In this document: positions 45,052 to 53,888 of the stretch, in pieces
Layout: each line of letters begins with the position of its first letter
Numbering within the stretch: position 1 is the first letter of the stretch
DNA from: Nocardiopsis algeriensis
Lineage (GTDB): Bacteria; Actinomycetota; Actinomycetes; Streptosporangiales; Streptosporangiaceae
DNA length: 64,000 bases
Reading direction: 5' to 3'
Assembly: GCF_014203695.1 (NCBI RefSeq)
Contig: NZ_JACHJO010000002.1
Span: forward strand, 335,893-399,892
Notes under the pieces: generated by a model
What the model saw: the letters and a program-made list of their open reading frames with translations, nothing else
Told to the model about the DNA's origin: nothing
The model's database searches: none
Position numbers and translations under genes: made by a program

Positions 45052-46560
45052 TCACTCGGAGGCCTCGGGGCGCAGCCCCCGCAGGGCCACCGCGGCCAGG
45101 AGGGCGACCACCGCCAGCACCGCCGCCCCGGTGAGGGCCGCGGTGGTGAGTCCGTCCGTGTAGGCGGTGAAGGCCGCTTCCAGCAGAGCGGCCGGGTCGG
45201 CCGCCCGCGGAGCCTCGGACAGGGCGCCCGCGACCGTCTCGGCCGCCGCCCCGTCCACCTGCGGCAGTGCCTCCCGCACCCCCGTGCGGTAGGCCGCGGC
45301 CGCGACCGTGCCCAGAACGGCGATGCCCAGCGCGGCACCGAACTCGCTGCTGGTCTCGGCGACCCCGGCCGCCGATCCGGCCCGCTCGGGCGGCGCCGCT
45401 GCCAGGACCAGCGTGTTGGCGAGGGTCGCCACGATGCCGATGCCGAAGGTCAGCAGGGTGTAGCCGCCGATGATCAGCGTGAGCGGGTCGTGCGGCTCCA
45501 CCGTGCCCACCACCGCGAACCCGCCCGCGCCCACGAGCAGGCCCGCGGCCATGAGGAGCCCCGGGCGCACACGCGCGGAGAGCGTTCCGGCCAGGACCGC
45601 CCCCAGCACGGTGCCGGCCATGGTCGGCAGGGACCACAGTGCGGCCTGGAGCGGGCCGAGGCCGTGCACGGTCTGCAGGAAGGTCAGGGTCAGCAGGCCC
45701 AGCCCGGCGGTGGCGAAGGCCACCGCGGTGTTGCCGCCGACGGCCGCCGTGAACGCGGGCCGGCTGAAGAGCGTGATGTCCATCAGCGGGTGCGCGGCGC
45801 GGCGCTGCCGGAGGACGAAGAGCGCCAGCAGGAGGACACCTCCCGCGAGGGCGGCCAGGCCCCAGACGTCGGCGCCGTGCTCGGTGAAGCGCTTGAGCGC
45901 GTAGACCAGGCCGAGGACGCCGACGAGCGAGGCGGCCGCACCGGGCAGGTCGAATCCGGCGGCGCCGCTGCCCCGCGACTCGGGGACCAGGAACGGGGCC
46001 GCGGCCACCAGCAGGGCCATGAAGGGCAGGTTGACCAGGAAGACCGAGCCCCACGGGAAGAACTCCAGGAGTGCTCCGCCGAGGATCGGCCCGGCGACGG
46101 CACCGCCGGTGAAGGCCGTGGTCCAGGCGGCGACCGCGGTGCTGCGTCGGCGAGGGTCGGTGAACATGTCCCGGATGAGGGAGAGCGTGGAGGGGGCCAG
46201 CGTCGCTCCCGCCACCCCGAGCAGAGCGCGCCCGGCGATGAACAGTTCGGCGGTGGGGGCGAGGGACAGCAGTGCGGAGGCCGCTCCGAAGAGCAGGGCG
46301 CCGCCGAGGAGCAGCTTGCGGCGCCCGATGCGGTCGCCGAGCGCGCCCATGGTGACGAGGAGTCCGGCCAGGACGAAGCCGTAGATGTCCATCATCCAGA
46401 GCCATTGGGCGGAGGTGGGGGCGAGCGCCTCGGTGATGGCGGGCGCGGCGACGAAGAGGACCGAGAGGTCCATGGACACCAGGAGTGCGGGAATCAGCAG
46501 GAGGGCCAGTCCGACCCAGGTGCGGGCGGTGGCCCGGCTTTCGGAGGTCGCGGTCGACAT
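45052..46560 (-). CDS. MFS multidrug efflux transporter, DHA2 (14-helix) type
   Basis: 502 residues with about 14 hydrophobic helices. Motif A MGALGDRIGRRKLLLGG between helices 2 and 3, and the antiporter motif C region GVAGATLAPSTLSLIRDMF. Resembles QacA/SmvA/LfrA-type drug:H+ antiporters that expel cationic or hydrophobic compounds. Divergent from a TetR gene, with TACGTACGT palindromes in the 69 bp between, so TetR control is very likely. Confidence 0.92.
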   Translation of the reverse strand: MSTATSESRATARTWVGLALLLIPALLVSMDLSVLFVAAPAITEALAPTSAQWLWMMDIYGFVLAGLLVTMGALGDRIGRRKLLLGGALLFGAASALLSLAPTAELFIAGRALLGVAGATLAPSTLSLIRDMFTDPRRRSTAVAAWTTAFTGGAVAGPILGGALLEFFPWGSVFLVNLPFMALLVAAAPFLVPESRGSGAAGFDLPGAAASLVGVLGLVYALKRFTEHGADVWGLAALAGGVLLLALFVLRQRRAAHPLMDITLFSRPAFTAAVGGNTAVAFATAGLGLLTLTFLQTVHGLGPLQAALWSLPTMAGTVLGAVLAGTLSARVRPGLLMAAGLLVGAGGFAVVGTVEPHDPLTLIIGGYTLLTFGIGIVATLANTLVLAAAPPERAGSAAGVAETSSEFGAALGIAVLGTVAAAAYRTGVREALPQVDGAAAETVAGALSEAPRAADPAALLEAAFTAYTDGLTTAALTGAAVLAVVALLAAVALRGLRPEASE

Positions 46561-46569
46561 GCCTTGATC

Positions 46570-46611
46570 GTACGTACGTCAAAATCTCGCGTCAATATGT
46601 ACGTACGTACA
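46570..46611. promoter_or_regulatory. paired TetR operators between pump and regulator
   Basis: Two copies of a TACGTACG-based palindrome: TCGTACGTACGT-type at 46569-46580 and the perfect 14-mer TGTACGTACGTACA at 46598-46611, 28 bp apart. They cover both divergent promoters. TAGGGT at 46618-46623, six bases before the TetR ATG, is a possible -10 box. Confidence 0.7.
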
Positions 46612-46629
46612 AAATGCTAGGGTGGAGCC

Positions 46630-47202
46630 ATGAGCCAACGCGAGGACCTCCTGGCCGGCGCCCGCAAGTGCCTGGTCGAGAAGGGCTACCACAAGACCAC
46701 CGCGCGCGACATCGTCGCCGCCTCGGGCGCGCACCTGGCCTCCATCGGCTACCACTTCGGGTCCAAGGACAACCTCATGAACGCCGCCGTGCTGGAGGCG
46801 ACCGGCGAGTGGGGCGACGTCTTCGAGAGGGCCGTGGTGGCCTCGCGCGCCGAGGCGCCCTCCAAGCGGCTGCGGGCCCTGCTCTCCTCGCTCTTCGAGA
46901 CGCTCCCCGAGCAGCGTGACCTGCTGGTGGCCAGTGTCCAGGCCTACACCCAGGCCCAGTTCGACGCGACGGTCCGCGAGGCCCTGGCCGCGGGCATCGC
47001 CGAGGGGCGGCGGGAACTGGCCGCGCTCGTCCTCGACGTGCCCTCCGACGAGGTCGACAACGCGACGGCCGCGGGCACGGGATCGCTCCTGTACAACCTC
47101 ATCACCGGATACGTCATCCAGTACCTCGTCGATCCCGGTGCTCTCCCGACCGTCGACCAGGCGATGGAGGGGCTGCACTCCCTCCTGCGGTCGGACGGCT
47201 GA
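46630..47202 (+). CDS. TetR/AcrR family repressor of the adjacent pump
   Basis: 190 residues. Helix-turn-helix at about 5-50: LLAGARKCLVEKGYHKTTARDIVAASGAHLASIGYHFGSKDNLM. The C-terminal ligand-binding half is helical (FETLPEQRDLLVASVQAYTQAQF). GGAG precedes the ATG. Gene arrangement and shared palindromes indicate repression of the MFS pump gene, relieved by a pump substrate. Confidence 0.92.
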   Translation: MSQREDLLAGARKCLVEKGYHKTTARDIVAASGAHLASIGYHFGSKDNLMNAAVLEATGEWGDVFERAVVASRAEAPSKRLRALLSSLFETLPEQRDLLVASVQAYTQAQFDATVREALAAGIAEGRRELAALVLDVPSDEVDNATAAGTGSLLYNLITGYVIQYLVDPGALPTVDQAMEGLHSLLRSDG

Positions 47203-47212
47203 GAGCACGGAA

Positions 47213-47250
47213 CGGCCCCGGAGGCCCGCCGCGGGGCGGGTCCGGGGCCG
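47213..47250. terminator. bidirectional hairpin terminator
   Basis: CGGCCCCGGA / TCCGGGGCCG outer stem with an inner CCCGCC / GGCGGG stem, between the convergent TetR and purE stops. Confidence 0.75.
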
Positions 47251-47265
47251 AGAGCACCGGTCGGC

Positions 47266-47802
47266 CTACCTGCCGAAGCCCGTGGGGCGGTCGCCCGAGG
47301 CGGCCTCACGGCGCAGGCGCTCGCCCTTGGCGTGGGCCTGCTTCCTCAGGTCCTCCTGGAAGGCGGCCATGCGGTCGGCCAGCTCGGGGTCGTGCGCGGC
47401 CAGCATCCGCACCGCCAGCAGGCCCGCGTTGCGGGCCGCGCCCACCGCGACCGTCGCCACCGGGACACCGGCGGGCATCTGCACGATGGACAGGAGCGAG
47501 TCCATGCCGTCCAGGTACTTGAGCGGTACCGGAACGCCGATGACCGGGAGCGTGGTCACCGAGGCGAGCATGCCCGGCAGGTGGGCGGCGCCGCCCGCGC
47601 CGGCGATGACCGCCTTCAGGCCCCGCCCGGCGGCCTCGGCACCGTAGGAGATCATCTCGTGCGGCATCCGGTGCGCGGACACCACATCGGCCTCGAAGGG
47701 AACGTCGAACTCGCGCAGCGCCTCGGCCGCCTCGCGCATCACCGGCCAGTCGGAGTCCGATCCCATCACGATGCCCACGGCCGGGGCCTGGCTGTTGCTC
47801 AC
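47266..47802 (-). CDS. purE: N5-carboxyaminoimidazole ribonucleotide mutase
   Basis: 178 residues. Class I PurE, moving CO2 from N5 to C4 of the aminoimidazole ring in purine synthesis. [85 protein letters not shown] and [14 protein letters not shown] are all present. Its start overlaps the purK stop by four bases. Confidence 0.96.
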   Translation of the reverse strand: MSNSQAPAVGIVMGSDSDWPVMREAAEALREFDVPFEADVVSAHRMPHEMISYGAEAAGRGLKAVIAGAGGAAHLPGMLASVTTLPVIGVPVPLKYLDGMDSLLSIVQMPAGVPVATVAVGAARNAGLLAVRMLAAHDPELADRMAAFQEDLRKQAHAKGERLRREAASGDRPTGFGR

Positions 47803-48956
47803 TGGTCGTCTCCTCGCAGGTGGTCGGCGGCGGCGCGGGCGCGCCGCAGCAGGTCGCGGTGGTCCTCACCCGTCACCGTGACGTGTCCGATCTTGCGGCC
47901 GGGGCGCACCTCCTTGCCGTAGAAGTGCACCTTGACCTCGGGGTCCTGGGCCATGACGTGCAGGTAGCGGCGGTAGACCTCGGGGTCCTCGCCGCCCAGC
48001 AGGTTGGCCATGACGGTGAAGGGCGCGTTGGTGCGCGGCGAGCCCAGGGGCAGGTTCAGCACCGCGCGCAGGTGCTGCTCGAACTGGGAGGTGCGGGCGC
48101 CTTCGATGGTCCAGTGACCGGAGTTGTGCGGGCGCATGGCCAGCTCGTTGACGACCACGCCGTCCTCGGTCTCGAACAGCTCCACGGCCAGCATCCCGGT
48201 GACGTCCAGTGCCCGGGCGATCTCGATGGCCAGCTGCTGGGCACGAAGCGCCTTGTCCTCGGACAGCCCGGGTGCGGGGGCGATCACCTCGTGGCAGACG
48301 CCGCCCCGCTGGACGGTCTCCACCACCGGGTAGACGGCGACCTGCCCGTGCGGGGAGCGCGCCACCTGGACCGCGAGCTCCCGGCGGAAGGCCACCTTCT
48401 CCTCCACCAGGAGGGGAACGCCCTCGGCAGCGGCGCGTTCGACGACCGCGCGGGCCTCGGACCCGTCCCCGACGACCCACACGCCCTTGCCGTCGTAACC
48501 GCCGCGGGAGGCCTTGATGACGACCGGCCAACCGGTCTCCCGTGCGAACTCCTCGACGTGTCCCGGCTCGGAGACGGCCCGCCAGCGCGGAGCGGGCGCG
48601 TCCAGTTCCGCCAGGCGGGTGCGCATGCTCAGCTTGTCCTGGGCGAAGCGCAGAGGGGCGCGGCCCGGGCGCAGGAGGCCCCCCGCCTCCTCCACCGCGC
48701 GCAGGACGTCCTCGGGCACGTGCTCGTGGTCGAAGGTGACCACGTCCTGGGCCTTGGTGAAGGCCAGGACGTCCTCGAGCCCGCGGTCGTCGCCCAGGGT
48801 GACACTGCCGCAGACCAGTGCGGCGCTGTCGGCCGGGTCGGCGGCCAGCACCGAGAAGTCCACCCCGAGGGCGATGGCGGCCTGGTGGGTCATCCGGGAG
48901 AGCTGCCCGCCTCCCACCATTCCCACGCGGGGGACAGTGCGGTTACGCTCGCTCAC
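47799..48956 (-). CDS. purK: N5-carboxyaminoimidazole ribonucleotide synthase
   Basis: 385 residues, GTG start with GAGGAA upstream. ATP-grasp enzyme forming N5-CAIR from AIR, ATP and bicarbonate: [112 protein letters not shown]. First gene of purK-purE. Confidence 0.96.
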   Translation of the reverse strand: MSERNRTVPRVGMVGGGQLSRMTHQAAIALGVDFSVLAADPADSAALVCGSVTLGDDRGLEDVLAFTKAQDVVTFDHEHVPEDVLRAVEEAGGLLRPGRAPLRFAQDKLSMRTRLAELDAPAPRWRAVSEPGHVEEFARETGWPVVIKASRGGYDGKGVWVVGDGSEARAVVERAAAEGVPLLVEEKVAFRRELAVQVARSPHGQVAVYPVVETVQRGGVCHEVIAPAPGLSEDKALRAQQLAIEIARALDVTGMLAVELFETEDGVVVNELAMRPHNSGHWTIEGARTSQFEQHLRAVLNLPLGSPRTNAPFTVMANLLGGEDPEVYRRYLHVMAQDPEVKVHFYGKEVRPGRKIGHVTVTGEDHRDLLRRARAAADHLRGDDQ

Positions 48957-49275
48957 AGTTCCTCAACTCACATGCTCGACAACCGCGGTGAGGGGCGGCT
49001 CCCGCACACCACGGGCGACCGGAGCGGCCCGGAGCCGGCGGCCGGGGCCTCGCCTCCGGTCAGAGTCTAGGGTGTGTCCGGTGGACGCCGCCCGTCACGA
49101 GCGGTGTGCCGGTGCGTTTCTCCCGGGGCGGGAGGGGACGTGGCGGTTCCCCGGCGGCCGGCCCGGACGCGCTGGGGAACGTGCCGGGGCGCCGCACCTC
49201 GGGGCGGCCGTCCGCCGGACACGCCCTGGTGACCGGTTCTCCGGCGCCGCCCCCCGCACCGACTGGAGGCAGAAC
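48957..49275. other. 319-bp divergent intergenic region
   Basis: Lies between purK (minus) and the GtrA gene (plus). Frames reading through it lack family resemblance. No clear promoter or riboswitch signature found. Confidence 0.4.
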
Positions 49276-49767
49276 ATGCGCGCGTTCCTCTCCCGGCACC
49301 CACGGGCGGCCGGGCTCGCCGCGGAGGTGGGCAGGTTCGGCTCCGTCGGCGCCCTCGCCTACGTCGTGCAGATCGCCTCGACCAACCTGCTGTGGGGCGT
49401 GGTCGGCATGGGCCCGCTGGCAGGCCAGGTGCTGGGCACGCTGCTGTCGATCGCGGTGGCCTTCACGGGCAACCGGTTCTGGACGTTCCGGGACCGGGCC
49501 CGGACCGGCTACGGGCGCGAGACGCTGCTGTTCCTGGCGATGAACGGCGTGGGGATGCTCATCCAGCTGGCGTGCCAGGGGTTCTCGGTGTACGTGCTGG
49601 GCCTGGACGGCCCCCTGGCCCAGAACATCGCGGGCAACGTGGTGGGTGTGGGGCTGGGTACGCTGTTCCGCTTCTTCTCCTACCGCACCTGGGTGTTTCC
49701 CCGGTCCCGGCCCCCGGGGACGCCGTCGGACGGGGCCGCCGAGGGCGCCGGGACCCACACTCCTTGA
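49276..49767 (+). CDS. GtrA-family membrane protein
   Basis: 163 residues; TGGAGGC five bases before the ATG. Four helices: VGRFGSVGALAYVVQIASTNLLW, GQVLGTLLSIAVAFTGNRFWTF, ETLLFLAMNGVGMLIQLACQGFSVYVL and IAGNVVGVGLGTLFRFFSYRTWVF. The NRFWTF and RFFSYRTWVF segments are hallmarks. GtrA proteins are thought to help flip or present lipid-linked sugars for surface glycosylation. Ends 5 bp before the convergent CPBP gene's stop. Confidence 0.9.
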   Translation: MRAFLSRHPRAAGLAAEVGRFGSVGALAYVVQIASTNLLWGVVGMGPLAGQVLGTLLSIAVAFTGNRFWTFRDRARTGYGRETLLFLAMNGVGMLIQLACQGFSVYVLGLDGPLAQNIAGNVVGVGLGTLFRFFSYRTWVFPRSRPPGTPSDGAAEGAGTHTP

Positions 49768-49772
49768 GCACC

Positions 49773-50960
49773 TCAGGAGCGGGCGCTGACGCGGCGCACG
49801 TTCCGGCGCCGGGCAGCCCACAGCACCGCGATCGCGTACAGGGCGGTCTGGGCGAAGGTCAGGAGGAGGACCAGAGGCGTGCCCGAGCCGAGCGGCAGGC
49901 CCGCGCCGACGACGGCGCCGGTGCCGATCTCCGCGGTCCTGCCCTCGAAGGCGCAGAGCGTGAACTGGATCAGGCCGGCGACCATGTGCAGGCCGATGGC
50001 GGCCTCCAGCCCCCCGGTGTACCAGGTGAGCCAGGACATTGCCAGGCCGAACACCGCCAGCGAGGCGGTGGTCCACAGGTCCCCGGGGTGGGTGGCCGCG
50101 TAGACCGCGGCGAACAGGACACCGCTGGCCGTGACGGCCGTGAAGGGCGACCGCAGGACACGGGCGGCCGCGCCGTCGCCGCCGGGTTCCCCCGGCCGCG
50201 GGCCGAGCGCCCCGACCATCTGCATGAACAGGCCGCGCGTGGTGATCTCCTCGGCCGCCGTCTGGAACGGCACCAGCAGGAGGACGACCGCCATGACCGC
50301 GGCGAAGACCACCTTTCCCCCGGCGTCCTCGTTGGGCACCAGTTCGGGCCGGAGCAGTTCGGCCAGCAGCAGGAAGGCCGCCGCGCACACGGCCGCGGGA
50401 GGAATCGCCAGGGCGGTGCACAGACCCAGCCAGCGCCATCGCACACGCCCCTCGACCGACAGCAGCGTCCCGGTCCGGCGCCACTGCACCACGCGCACGA
50501 GGAACAGCACGATGGGGGCCAGCAGCGCCACGCTGAGCAGGCCGAAGGCGAGCTGGCCGATCTCGCTGAGGGGTGAGTCCGAGATCAGGCTGTTGCCGCC
50601 CAGCACGGAGACCAGCGTGGTGGCGAGGGCGATGCCGACCCCCAGGAAGAACAGCAGGACGGCGAACGCCAGCAGGGTCAGGGGCAGGGTCCACCAGCGG
50701 TAGTGCCGGGTGCGACCGAGCCTGTGATAGAACTCACCCCCGGGAATCTCCGCGGGGGTGAACTGGCTGGTCCGCACGGGCCTCGGCGGCGGCCAGGCCC
50801 ACACGCCCCGATCGGCCTCCGAACGCCCGCCTGGGGACGCCTCGCTCCCCCCTCCCGGCGGGTCCGCCCACGTCTGCTCCTGAGCATGCTCCGTCCGTCC
50901 CTCCGGCCCCTTCGGGGCGGAGGGCCAGGAGGAACCAGGCGGTCGCGACGCATTTCCCAT
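49773..50960 (-). CDS. CPBP (CAAX/Abi) family intramembrane metalloprotease
   Basis: 395 residues. Residues 1-85 are disordered, Pro/Gly/Ser-rich and cytoplasmic; eight hydrophobic segments follow. The protease motifs are EEITTRGLFMQ (double Glu and Arg), SGVLFAAVYAATH (second motif His) and GLEAAIGLHMVAGL (third motif His). In the third motif the residue usually Asn (HxxxN) is Gly/Leu, as in many bacterial members. Substrate unknown. GTRHYRWW just before the first helix is typical of actinobacterial relatives. Confidence 0.88.
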   Translation of the reverse strand: MGNASRPPGSSWPSAPKGPEGRTEHAQEQTWADPPGGGSEASPGGRSEADRGVWAWPPPRPVRTSQFTPAEIPGGEFYHRLGRTRHYRWWTLPLTLLAFAVLLFFLGVGIALATTLVSVLGGNSLISDSPLSEIGQLAFGLLSVALLAPIVLFLVRVVQWRRTGTLLSVEGRVRWRWLGLCTALAIPPAAVCAAAFLLLAELLRPELVPNEDAGGKVVFAAVMAVVLLLVPFQTAAEEITTRGLFMQMVGALGPRPGEPGGDGAAARVLRSPFTAVTASGVLFAAVYAATHPGDLWTTASLAVFGLAMSWLTWYTGGLEAAIGLHMVAGLIQFTLCAFEGRTAEIGTGAVVGAGLPLGSGTPLVLLLTFAQTALYAIAVLWAARRRNVRRVSARS

Positions 50961-51171
50961 CGTGGGCCGAGACTACTATCCGGCCATGTATCGCCGACGT
51001 TAAGGCCGCGTCTCCATCAGGTGGTTACCCTCCGGAACGGTCCTTTGCTCCACTTTTCCACCCTTGTATCCCTTGACGGGAGCCGGTGACCGGAATAGGG
51101 AGGCGCCCTTCCCGGTTGGAACAGGTGGGCCGGTGAGAGACACCACTGGCCAGGTTCTGTCCCCGCTGACC

Positions 51172-51184
51172 TACGATTGGCTAC
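51172..51184 (+). promoter_or_regulatory. -10 box for leaderless mrp transcript
   Basis: TACGAT at 51172-51177, seven bases, then the mrp ATG. A second candidate promoter lies further up: TTGACG near 51072 and TAGGGA 17 bases later, which would give a leadered transcript. Confidence 0.5.
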
Positions 51185-52324
51185 ATGTCCTCCACACCAA
51201 CCACCGAGCAGGTGCAGAAAGCCCTGTCGACGGTGCACGACCCGGAGATCCGCCGTCCCATCACCGACCTCGGAATGGTCAAGAGCGTCGACATCGCCGA
51301 CGACGGTTCCGTCCGAGTCGGCATCTACCTCACGGTGGCGGGCTGTCCGATGCGCGGGCGCATCGAGAAGGACGTGACCGAGGCGGTGACCAAGGTCGCC
51401 GGGGTCACCTCCGCCAGCGTCGAACTCGACGTGATGAGCGATGAGCAGCGCAAGGAGCTCCAGACCAAGCTGCGGGGCGGCCAGGCGGAGAAGGAGATCC
51501 CCTTCGCCAAGCCCAACTCCCTCACCAAGGTCTTCGCCGTCGCCTCCGGCAAGGGCGGCGTCGGCAAGTCGTCCGTCACCGTGAACCTGGCCGCGGCCCT
51601 GGCCGCCCAGGGCCACAAGGTCGGTGTCGTCGACGCCGACATCTACGGGCACTCGGTGCCCCGCATGCTGGGGGCCTCGGACTTCCCGACCAAGGTCGAG
51701 GACATGATCCTCCCGCCGACCGCGCACGACATCAAGGTCATCTCGGTCGGCATGTTCACCCAGGGGAACCAGCCGGTGGTCTGGCGCGGTCCGATGCTGC
51801 ACCGGGCTCTCCAGCAGTTCCTGTCGGACGTGTACTGGGGAGACCTGGATGTCCTCCTGATGGACCTGCCCCCGGGCACCGGTGACATCGCCATCTCCGT
51901 CGCCCAGCTCCTGCCGGGCGCCGAGCTGATCGTGGTGACCACCCCGCAGCAGGCCGCCGCCGAGGTCGCCGAGCGCGCGGGCGCCATCACCGCCCAGACC
52001 CACCAGCGCGTGGCGGGCGTCATCGAGAACATGTCGTACTACACGCCTCCGGGCAGCGACGAGAAGGTGCACCTGTTCGGCGAGGGCGGTGGCCAGACGG
52101 TCGCCGACGCCCTCACCAAGACGCTGGGCGCCCAGATCCCGCTGCTGGGCCAGGTTCCGCTGGACACCCGCCTGCGCGAGGGCGGGGACGAGGGCAAGCC
52201 CCTGGTCCTGACCGACCCCGAGGCGGAGGCCTCCAAGGTGATCTCCTCGATCGCCGAGAACCTGGTGGGCCGCCCGCGCGGGCTCGCGGGGATGCAGCTG
52301 GGCATCTCCCCCACCAAACGCTAG
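51185..52324 (+). CDS. mrp: Mrp/NBP35 family iron-sulfur carrier ATPase
   Basis: 379 residues. Residues 1-90 are a MIP18/DUF59 domain (STVHDPEIRRPITDLGMVKSV, VAGCPMRGRIE); residues 110-370 are the P-loop ATPase with deviant Walker A SGKGGVGKSS, DADIYGHSVPRMLG, LLMDLPPGTGDIAIS and VTTPQQAAAEVAERAG. Mrp/ApbC binds and passes Fe-S clusters as a dimer. The usual CPxC after ENMS is missing: the sequence reads ENMSYYTPPGSDEKVHLFGEGGG. Mycobacterial Mrp has a similar gap. Convergent with htrA across a terminator. Confidence 0.93.
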   Translation: MSSTPTTEQVQKALSTVHDPEIRRPITDLGMVKSVDIADDGSVRVGIYLTVAGCPMRGRIEKDVTEAVTKVAGVTSASVELDVMSDEQRKELQTKLRGGQAEKEIPFAKPNSLTKVFAVASGKGGVGKSSVTVNLAAALAAQGHKVGVVDADIYGHSVPRMLGASDFPTKVEDMILPPTAHDIKVISVGMFTQGNQPVVWRGPMLHRALQQFLSDVYWGDLDVLLMDLPPGTGDIAISVAQLLPGAELIVVTTPQQAAAEVAERAGAITAQTHQRVAGVIENMSYYTPPGSDEKVHLFGEGGGQTVADALTKTLGAQIPLLGQVPLDTRLREGGDEGKPLVLTDPEAEASKVISSIAENLVGRPRGLAGMQLGISPTKR

Positions 52325-52340
52325 GCACCCCGTACGGAAC

Positions 52341-52367
52341 GCGGCCCCGGCATCTCGCCGGGGCCGC
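52341..52367. terminator. bidirectional hairpin terminator
   Basis: GCGGCCCCGGC / GCCGGGGCCGC, 11-bp perfect stem with a 5-nt loop, between convergent mrp and htrA. Confidence 0.8.
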
Positions 52368-52390
52368 TTCGTATGTGCCGCTCCCGTGCG

Positions 52391-53836
52391 TCAGTCGCTC
52401 GTGGAGCCGAGGACGATACTGGTCTCCCGGGGCTCGCCGTCGCGCTCGTAGCGAAGGCCGACCTCGTCGCCCGGCATGCGGTCGCGCAGCATCGCGAGAA
52501 ACTCCTGGCCCGAGTGCACCCGGTTGCCGGCGAAGGAGACGATGACGTCTCCCGAGCGCAGGCCCGCCTCGTCGGCGGGGCCGCCCGGCTCGACGGCACC
52601 CGTTCCCTCGGCCACGACCGCGCCCGCGATGGGGCTGTCGAGGTCGATGTCGGCGCCGATGTCGGCATAGGTGGTCTCACCGTTCTCGATGAGCCGGCGG
52701 ACCACGCGTTCGGCCTCGACCGAGGGGATGGCGAAACCGAGGCCGATGTTGCCCGCGGCCTCTCCCATGTAGCCCATGGTGACGATCATCGAGTTGACCC
52801 CGATGACCCTTCCCTGCGTGTCCACGAGAGGGCCGCCGGAGTTGCCGGGGTTGATCGCCGCGTCGGTCTGGAGCGCGTAGAAGCGGCTGGCGTCGGGGCC
52901 CTCGCCCGAGGTCACCGGCCGGTTGACCGCGCTGATGATGCCCTGGGTGACGGTCCCCGTGTAGCCGAGCGGGGCGCCGATGGCGATCACCTCGTCACCG
53001 ACGACGACCTGTTCGGAGTCGCCGAACTGCAGGGGTTCGACCTCGACCGGTTCGTCGAGCGACAGGACCGCGAGGTCGGAGCTGGGGTCCGCACCCACGA
53101 CCTCGGCGGTGGAGAGGTTGCCGTCGCTGTACTCGACGAGGATGCCGTCGGCCTCCAGCTCGCTGGAGACGTGGTCGTTGGTGACGACGTAGTTCCCGTC
53201 GATGACGAACCCCGACCCGCTGGTGAGGACCGTGCGGCCCGCGCTGCTGATGGAGACCACGCTGGGACCGACCCGCTGGGCCACGCCCGCGATGGTGTCG
53301 GGGTCGCGCGGAGGTGCCTCGGGAGGAGGTTCGTTGTTGGCCGGGCCCTCCTGCTCGGGCACGACCTCCTGCCGGGCCGGGCCGGTGGCGAGTACGCCCA
53401 CGGCCCCGCCCGCGACGCCCGCGACGAGGGCCGCGGCGAGCATGCAGGCGAGCGCCGCCCACAGGGGGATCCTCCGCCCGCCCGGCCGGGCCGGGGCCGG
53501 CTGTCCGATCGGAGGAGGAGGCCCGTCCGGCGGGGCGCCGCCGAAGCGGCCGGCGTTCTGCTCGCGGGGCGGCCCCGGGGGCCGCGGCTCGCCCCCCGGA
53601 TGCGGAGCGGTCAGGGCCGGACCCTGGGGCCCCTGACGCGGCGGGCCCTGCGCGGCGCGGCCCTGGGTCGGTCCGGGGGCAAGGGGCGAGCCGCCGGGGG
53701 CGGTGCCCGGAGGCCTGTGCTGTTCGGCGGAGGCGGGGCCGGTCGGCTGCGGTGCCCCACCGGATCCGGGGGGTGGACCTCCGGTCGGCGGGATCGGCCG
53801 CTCGGGTCCGCCGGGGCCGCCGTGTTCCTCACTCAA
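52391..53836 (-). CDS. htrA: membrane-anchored HtrA/DegP-like serine protease with PDZ domain
   Basis: 481 residues. Residues 1-120 are a Pro/Gly-rich cytoplasmic tail, 124-150 a transmembrane helix, 180-370 the trypsin-like domain with His in TNDHV, Asp in SSDLAVLSL and Ser in NPGNSGGPL, and 380-475 a PDZ domain (GTGAVEPGGPADEAGLRSGD). Degrades damaged extracytoplasmic proteins. Last gene of the sigE / anti-sigma / RseB-like run, a normal regulon arrangement; tatB, which often follows it in mycobacteria and streptomycetes, is not here. Confidence 0.93.
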   Translation of the reverse strand: MSEEHGGPGGPERPIPPTGGPPPGSGGAPQPTGPASAEQHRPPGTAPGGSPLAPGPTQGRAAQGPPRQGPQGPALTAPHPGGEPRPPGPPREQNAGRFGGAPPDGPPPPIGQPAPARPGGRRIPLWAALACMLAAALVAGVAGGAVGVLATGPARQEVVPEQEGPANNEPPPEAPPRDPDTIAGVAQRVGPSVVSISSAGRTVLTSGSGFVIDGNYVVTNDHVSSELEADGILVEYSDGNLSTAEVVGADPSSDLAVLSLDEPVEVEPLQFGDSEQVVVGDEVIAIGAPLGYTGTVTQGIISAVNRPVTSGEGPDASRFYALQTDAAINPGNSGGPLVDTQGRVIGVNSMIVTMGYMGEAAGNIGLGFAIPSVEAERVVRRLIENGETTYADIGADIDLDSPIAGAVVAEGTGAVEPGGPADEAGLRSGDVIVSFAGNRVHSGQEFLAMLRDRMPGDEVGLRYERDGEPRETSIVLGSTSD

Positions 53837-53888
53837 GACCTGCTCCGTATGTCGCTGTGGCGTGTCGGCCGGGCCCGGTCCCGCCGGC

